Below, in pieces: positions 59,001 through 64,000 of a DNA stretch of 64,000 nt. The notes under the pieces are model-generated. The model was given only the letters and a program-made list of their open reading frames with translations, did not search any database and was not told the origin of the DNA. The stretch is from Balanoglossus misakiensis (Eukaryota > Hemichordata). Positions within the stretch are counted from its first letter, which is position 1. Each line of letters opens with the position of its first letter. Position numbers and translations under genes: made by a program. The DNA is taken from NCBI GenBank assembly GCA_040954595.2, contig CM082586.2, positions 1,116,001 through 1,180,000 of the forward strand, given 5' to 3'.

Positions 59001-62000
59001 TAACCCATGGTTTTTTCAAAAATCGACCAAATTTTGAAAATTCGCAAAGTCGAAAAATTCTCATTTTTTGACGATTTTCCTGAGCTATAACCCATGGTTT
59101 TTTCAAAAATCGACCAAATTTTGAAAATTCGCAAAGTCGAAAAATTCTCATTTTTTGACGATTTTCCTGAGCTATAACCCATGGTTTTTTCAAAAATCGA
59201 CCAAATTTTGAAAATTCGCAAAGTCGAAAAATTCTCATTTTTTGACGATTTTCCTGAGCTATAACCCATGGTTTTTTCAAAAATCGACCAAATTTTGAAA
59301 ATTCGCAAAGTCGAAAAATTCTCATTTTTTGACGATTTTCCTGAGCTATAACCCATGGTTTTTTCAAAAATCGACCAAATTTTGAAAATTCGCAAAGTCG
59401 AAAAATTCTCACTTTTTGACGATTTTCCTGAGCTATAACCCATGGTTTTTTCAAAAATCGACCAAATTTTGAAAATTCGCAAAGTCGAAAAATTCTCACT
59501 TTTTGACGATTTTCCTGAGCTATAACCCATGGTTTTTTCAAAAATCGACCAAATTTTGAAAATTCGCAAAGTCGAAAAATTCTCACTTTTTGACGATTTT
59601 CCTGAGCTATAACCCATGGTTTTTTCAAAAATCGACCAAATTTTGAAAATTCGCAAAGTCGAAAAATTCTCACTTTTTGACGATTTTCCTGAGCTATAAC
59701 CCATGGTTTTTTCAAAAATCGACCAAATTTTGAAAATTCGCAAAGTCGAAAAATTCTCACTTTTTGACGATTTTCCTGAGCTATAACCCATGGTTTTTTC
59801 AAAAATCGACCAAATTTTGAAAATTCGCAAAGTCGAAAAATTCTCATTTTTTGACGATTTTCCTGAGCTATAACCCATGGTTTTTTCAAAAATCGACCAA
59901 ATTTTGAAAATTCGCAAAGTCGAAAAATTCTCACTTTTTGACGATTTTCCTGAGCTATAACCCATGGTTTTTTCAAAAATCGACCAAATTTTGAAAATTC
60001 GCAAAGTCGAAAAATTCTCACTTTTTGACGATTTTCCTGAGCTATAACCCATGGTTTTTTCAAAAATCGACCAAATTTTGAAAATTCGCAAAGTCGAAAA
60101 TTCTCACTTTTTTGACGATTTTCCTGAGCTATAACCCATGGTTTTTTCAAAAATCGACCAAATTTTGAAAATTCGCAAAGTCGAAAAATTCTCACTTTTT
60201 GACGATTTTCCTGAGCTATAACCCATGGTTTTTCAAAAATCGACCAAATTTTGAAAATTCGCAAAGTCGAAAAATTCTCACTTTTTGACGATTTTCCTGA
60301 GCTATAACCCATGGTTTTTTCAAAAATCGACCAAATTTTGAAAATTCGCAAAGTCGAAAAATTCGCATTTTTGACGATTTTCCTGAGCTATAACCCATGG
60401 TTTTTTCAAAAATCGACCAAATTTTGAAAATTCGCAAAGTCGAAAAATTCGCATTTTTTGACGATTTTCCTGAGCTATAACCCATGGTTTTTCAAAAATC
60501 GACCAAATTTTGAAAATTCGCAAAGTCGAAAAATTCGCATTTTTTGACGATTTTCCTGAGCTATAACCCATGGTTTTTTCAAAAATCGACCAAATTTTGA
60601 AAATTCGCAAAGTCGAAAAATTCTCATTTTTTGACGATTTTCCTGAGCTATAACCCATGGTTTTTTCAAAAATCGACCAAATTTTGAAAATTCGCAAAGT
60701 CGAAAAATTCTCATTTTTTGACGATTTTCCTGAGCTATAACCCATGGTTTTTTTCAAAAATCGACCAAATTTTGAAAATTCGCAAAGTCGAAAAATTCTC
60801 ATTTTTTGACGATTTTCCTGAGCTATAACCCATGGTTTTTTCAAAAATCGACCAAATTTTGAAAATTCGCAAAGTCGAAAAATTCTCATTTTTTGACGAT
60901 TTTCCTGAGCTATAACCCATGGTTTTTTCAAAAATCGACCAAATTTTGAAAATTCGCAAAGTCGAAAAATTCTCATTTTTTGACGATTTTCCTGAGCTAT
61001 AACCCATGGTTTTTTCAAAAATCGACCAAATTTTGAAAATTCGCAAAGTCGAAAAATTCTCATTTTTTGACGATTTTCCTGAGCTATAACCCATGGTTTT
61101 TTCAAAAATCGACCAAATTTTGAAAATTCGCAAAGTCGAAAAATTCTCATTTTTTGACGATTTTCCTGAGCTATAACCCATGGTTTTTCAAAAATCGACC
61201 AAATTTTGAAAATTCGCAAAGTCGAAAAATTCTCATTTTTTGACGATTTTCCTGAGCTATAACCCATGGTTTTTTCAAAAATCGACCAAATTTTGAAAAT
61301 TCGCAAAGTCGAAAAATTCTCATTTTTTGACGATTTTCCTGAGCTATAACCCATGGTTTTTTCAAAAATCGACCAAATTTTGAAAATTCGCAAAGTCGAA
61401 AAATTCTCATTTTTTGACGATTTTCCTGAGCTATAACCCATGGTTTTTTCAAAAATCGACCAAATTTTGAAAATTCGCAAAGTCGAAAAATTCTCATTTT
61501 TGACGATTTTCCTGAGCTATAACCCATGGTTTTTCAAAAATCGACCAAATTTTGAAAATTCGCAAAGTCGAAAAATTCTCATTTTTTGACGATTTTCCTG
61601 AGCTATAACCCATGGTTTTTTTCAAAAATCGACCAAATTTTGAAAATTCGCAAAGTCGAAAAATTCTCATTTTTTGACGATTTTCCTGAGCTATAACCCA
61701 TGGTTTTTTCAAAAATCGACCAAATTTTGAAAATTCGCAAAGTCGAAAATTCTCATTTTTTGACGATTTTCCTGAGCTATAACCCATGGTTTTTTCAAAA
61801 TCGACCAAATTTTGAAAATTCGCAAAGTCGAAAAATTCTCATTTTTTGACGATTTTCCTGAGCTATAACCCATGGTTTTTTCAAAAATCGACCAAATTTT
61901 GAAAATTCGCAAAGTCGAAAAATTCTCATTTTTTGACGATTTTCCTGAGCTATAACCCATGGTTTTTTCAAAAATCGACCAAATTTTGAAAATTCGCAAA

Positions 62001-64000
62001 GTCGAAAAAATTCTCATTTTTTGACGATTTTCCTGAGCTATAACCCATGGTTTTTTCAAAAATCGACCAAATTTTGAAAATTCGCAAAGTCGAAAATTCT
62101 CATTTTTTGACGATTTTCCTGAGCTATAACCCATGGTTTTTTCAAAAAATCGACCAAATTTTGAAAATTCGCAAAGTCGAAAAATTCTCATTTTTTGACG
62201 ATTTTCCTGAGCTATAACCCATGGTTTTTTCAAAAATCGACCAAATTTTGAAAATTCGCAAAGTCGAAAAATTCTCATTTTTTGACGATTTTCCTGAGCT
62301 ATAACCCATGGTTTTTTTCAAAAATCGACCAAATTTTGAAAATTCGCAAAGTCGAAAAATTCTCATTTTTTGACGATTTTCCTGAGCTATAACCCATGGT
62401 TTTTTCAAAAATCGACCAAATTTTGAAAATTCGCAAAGTCGAAAAATTCTCATTTTTTGACGATTTTCCTGAGCTATAACCCATGGTTTTTTTCAAAAAT
62501 CGACCAAATTTTGAAAATTCGCAAAGTCGAAAAATTCTCATTTTTTGACGATTTTCCTGAGCTATAACCCATGGTTTTTTCAAAAATCGACCAAATTTTG
62601 AAAATTCGCAAAGTCGAAAAATTCTCATTTTTTGACGATTTTCCTGAGCTATAACCCATGGTTTTTTCAAAAATCGACCAAATTTTGAAAATTCGCAAAG
62701 TCGAAAAATTCTCATTTTTTGACGATTTTCCTGAGCTATAACCCATGGTTTTTTCAAAAATCGACCAAATTTTGAAAATTCGCAAAGTCGAAAAATTCTC
62801 ATTTTTTGACGATTTTCCTGAGCTATAACCCATGGTTTTTTCAAAAATCGACCAAATTTTGAAAATTCGCAAAGTCGAAAAATTCTCATTTTTTGACGAT
62901 TTTCCTGAGCTATAACCCATGGTTTTTTCAAAAATCGACCAAATTTTGAAAATTCGCAAAGTCGAAAAATTCTCATTTTTTGACGATTTTCCTGAGCTAT
63001 AACCCATGGTTTTTTCAAAAATCGACCAAATTTTGAAAATTCGCAAAGTCGAAAAATTCTCATTTTTTGACGATTTTCCTGAGCTATAACCCATGGTTTT
63101 TTTCAAAAATCGACCAAATTTTGAAAATTCGCAAAGTCGAAAAATTCTCATTTTTTGACGATTTTCCTGAGCTATAACCCATGGTTTTTTCAAAAATCGA
63201 CCAAATTTTGAAAATTCGCAAAGTCGAAAAATTCTCATTTTTTGACGATTTTCCTGAGCTATAACCCATGGTTTTTTCAAAAATCGACCAAATTTTGAAA
63301 ATTCGCAAAGTCGAAAAATTCTCATTTTTTGACGATTTTCCTGAGCTATAACCCATGGTTTTTTCAAAATCGACCAAATTTTGAAAATTCGCAAAGTCGA
63401 AAAATTCTCATTTTTGACGATTTTCCTGAGCTATAACCCATGGTTTTTTTCAAAAATCGACCAAATTTTGAAAATTCGCAAAGTCGAAAAATTCTCATTT
63501 TTGACGATTTTCCTGAGCTATAACCCATGGTTTTTTCAAAAATCGACCAAATTTTGAAAATTCGCAAAGTCGAAAAATTCTCACTTTTTTGACGATTTTC
63601 CTGAGCTATAACCCATGGTTTTTTCAAAAATCGACCAAATTTTGAAAATTCGCAAAGTCGAAAAATTCTCACTTTTTTGACGATTTTCCTGAGCTATAAC
63701 CCATGGTTTTTTCAAAAATCGACCAAATTTTGAAAATTCGCAAAGTCGAAAAATTCGCATTTTTGACGATTTTCCTGAGCTATAACCCATGGTTTTTTTC
63801 AAAAATCGACCAAATTTTGAAAATTCGCAAAAGTCGAAAAATTCGCATTTTTGACGATTTTCCTGAGCTATAACCCATGGTTTTTTCAAAAATCGACCAA
63901 ATTTTGAAAATTCGCAAAGTCGAAAAATTCTCATTTTTTGACGATTTTCCTGAGCTATAACCCATGGTTTTTTCAAAAATCGACCAAATTTTGAAAATTC
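50091..64000. repeat. Satellite array, 87/88-bp monomer, about 160 copies, continues past window
   Basis: Uninterrupted head-to-tail array. Consensus features in order: CCATGG, a T run of 6-8, caaaaatcgaccaaattttg, aaaattcgcaaagtcgaaaa, then attCTCAC, attCTCAT or attCGCAT, a T run, gacgattttcctgagctata, acc. Measured spacings of GAGCTATAAC are 87, 87, 88, 88, 87; the extra base comes from the T run. GC is about 32% by hand count. Monomers are mostly over 95% alike; the leftmost one (about 50091-50180) is diverged (catgattttgatgagctata), marking the array edge. Variants occur in blocks: CTCAC at 50.1-50.8 kb, CGCAT at 50.9-52.5 kb, CTCAT dominating 60.6-63.5 kb. The monomer holds the 13-bp palindrome AATTTTGAAAATT. 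No centromere-protein box was recognised. Long minus-strand open frames (up to 596 codons) arise because 87 is divisible by 3. Confidence 0.97.
52560..54653. repeat. Higher-order repeat: two copies of a 12-monomer block (about 1,047 bp)
   Basis: Private monomer variants recur at a constant offset of about 1,047 bases. A CGAGAAATTCGC variant is near 53053 and 54100, a CAAAAAACGACC variant near 53194 and 54241, an ATCGACTAAATT variant at 53461 and 54507, and a T-run variant without GG (CCCATGTTTTTTTC) near 52662 and 53710. Inferred translations of the two blocks (52564-53241 and 53611-54288) are identical over 225 codons. Twelve monomers of 87.25 bases account for the spacing. The second copy has picked up single-base losses in its last three monomers. 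Confidence 0.85.

Noticed and set aside
50057-63976. More than fifty overlapping minus-strand open frames with 29-residue repeats
   Set aside because: They follow the 87-bp satellite period, occur in two frames at once, and switch frame whenever a T run changes length. There is no start context, splice signal or non-repeat domain. Treated as non-coding satellite.
50091-64000. CRISPR array
   Set aside because: There are no unique spacers between repeats; the full 87-bp unit is repeated, and the DNA is animal nuclear.

Overview
The window is animal nuclear DNA. It is AT-rich, every recognisable gene is cut into many short exons joined by GT-AG introns (one GC-AG), and the proteins are metazoan families: gamma-syntrophin, PRPF6, SLC18B1-type transporters, acireductone dioxygenase and NXPE. 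Compact introns of a few hundred bases, one-to-one matches to vertebrate exon products, an NXPE protein and a high load of short inverted-repeat elements suggest an invertebrate deuterostome such as an amphioxus or hemichordate. The species is an inference; no rRNA or mitochondrial marker is present.

Layout. 1-8134: no supported exon; probably upstream or intronic sequence of the next gene. 8135-13575 (+): gamma-syntrophin, 17 coding exons, N-terminal exon not found. 13576-16628: gene-free, with a MITE copy. 16629-20594 (-): a 283-residue single-pass membrane protein I do not recognise, rebuilt from four phase-compatible exons. It is head to head with 21218-28905 (+): PRPF6, 24 exons, 940 residues, carrying a roughly 260-bp inverted repeat in introns 11 and 15. 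29407-33510 and 34241-37976 (both -): two tandem SLC18B1-like MFS transporters with matching exon structure. 41101-43161 (-): ADI1, 4 exons, 181 residues. 43162-46058: divergent intergenic region with a TTAA-flanked MITE, a nearly perfect 141-bp hairpin and an adjoining inverted-repeat element. 46059-49653 (+): NXPE-family protein, 5 exons, 562 residues. 50091-64000: an uninterrupted satellite array of an 87/88-bp monomer, about 160 copies, running off the window end and containing a 12-monomer (about 1,047 bp) higher-order duplication.

How the genes relate. Most are unrelated housekeeping or structural genes: a dystrophin-complex adaptor, a tri-snRNP splicing factor and a PC-esterase-fold protein. 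The possible functional link is the two SLC18B1-like genes (SLC18B1 is known as a vesicular polyamine transporter) next to ADI1, which acts in the methionine salvage pathway that recycles the by-product of polyamine synthesis. The long open frames on the minus strand of the satellite are a consequence of the 87-bp (29-codon) period and are not annotated as genes.
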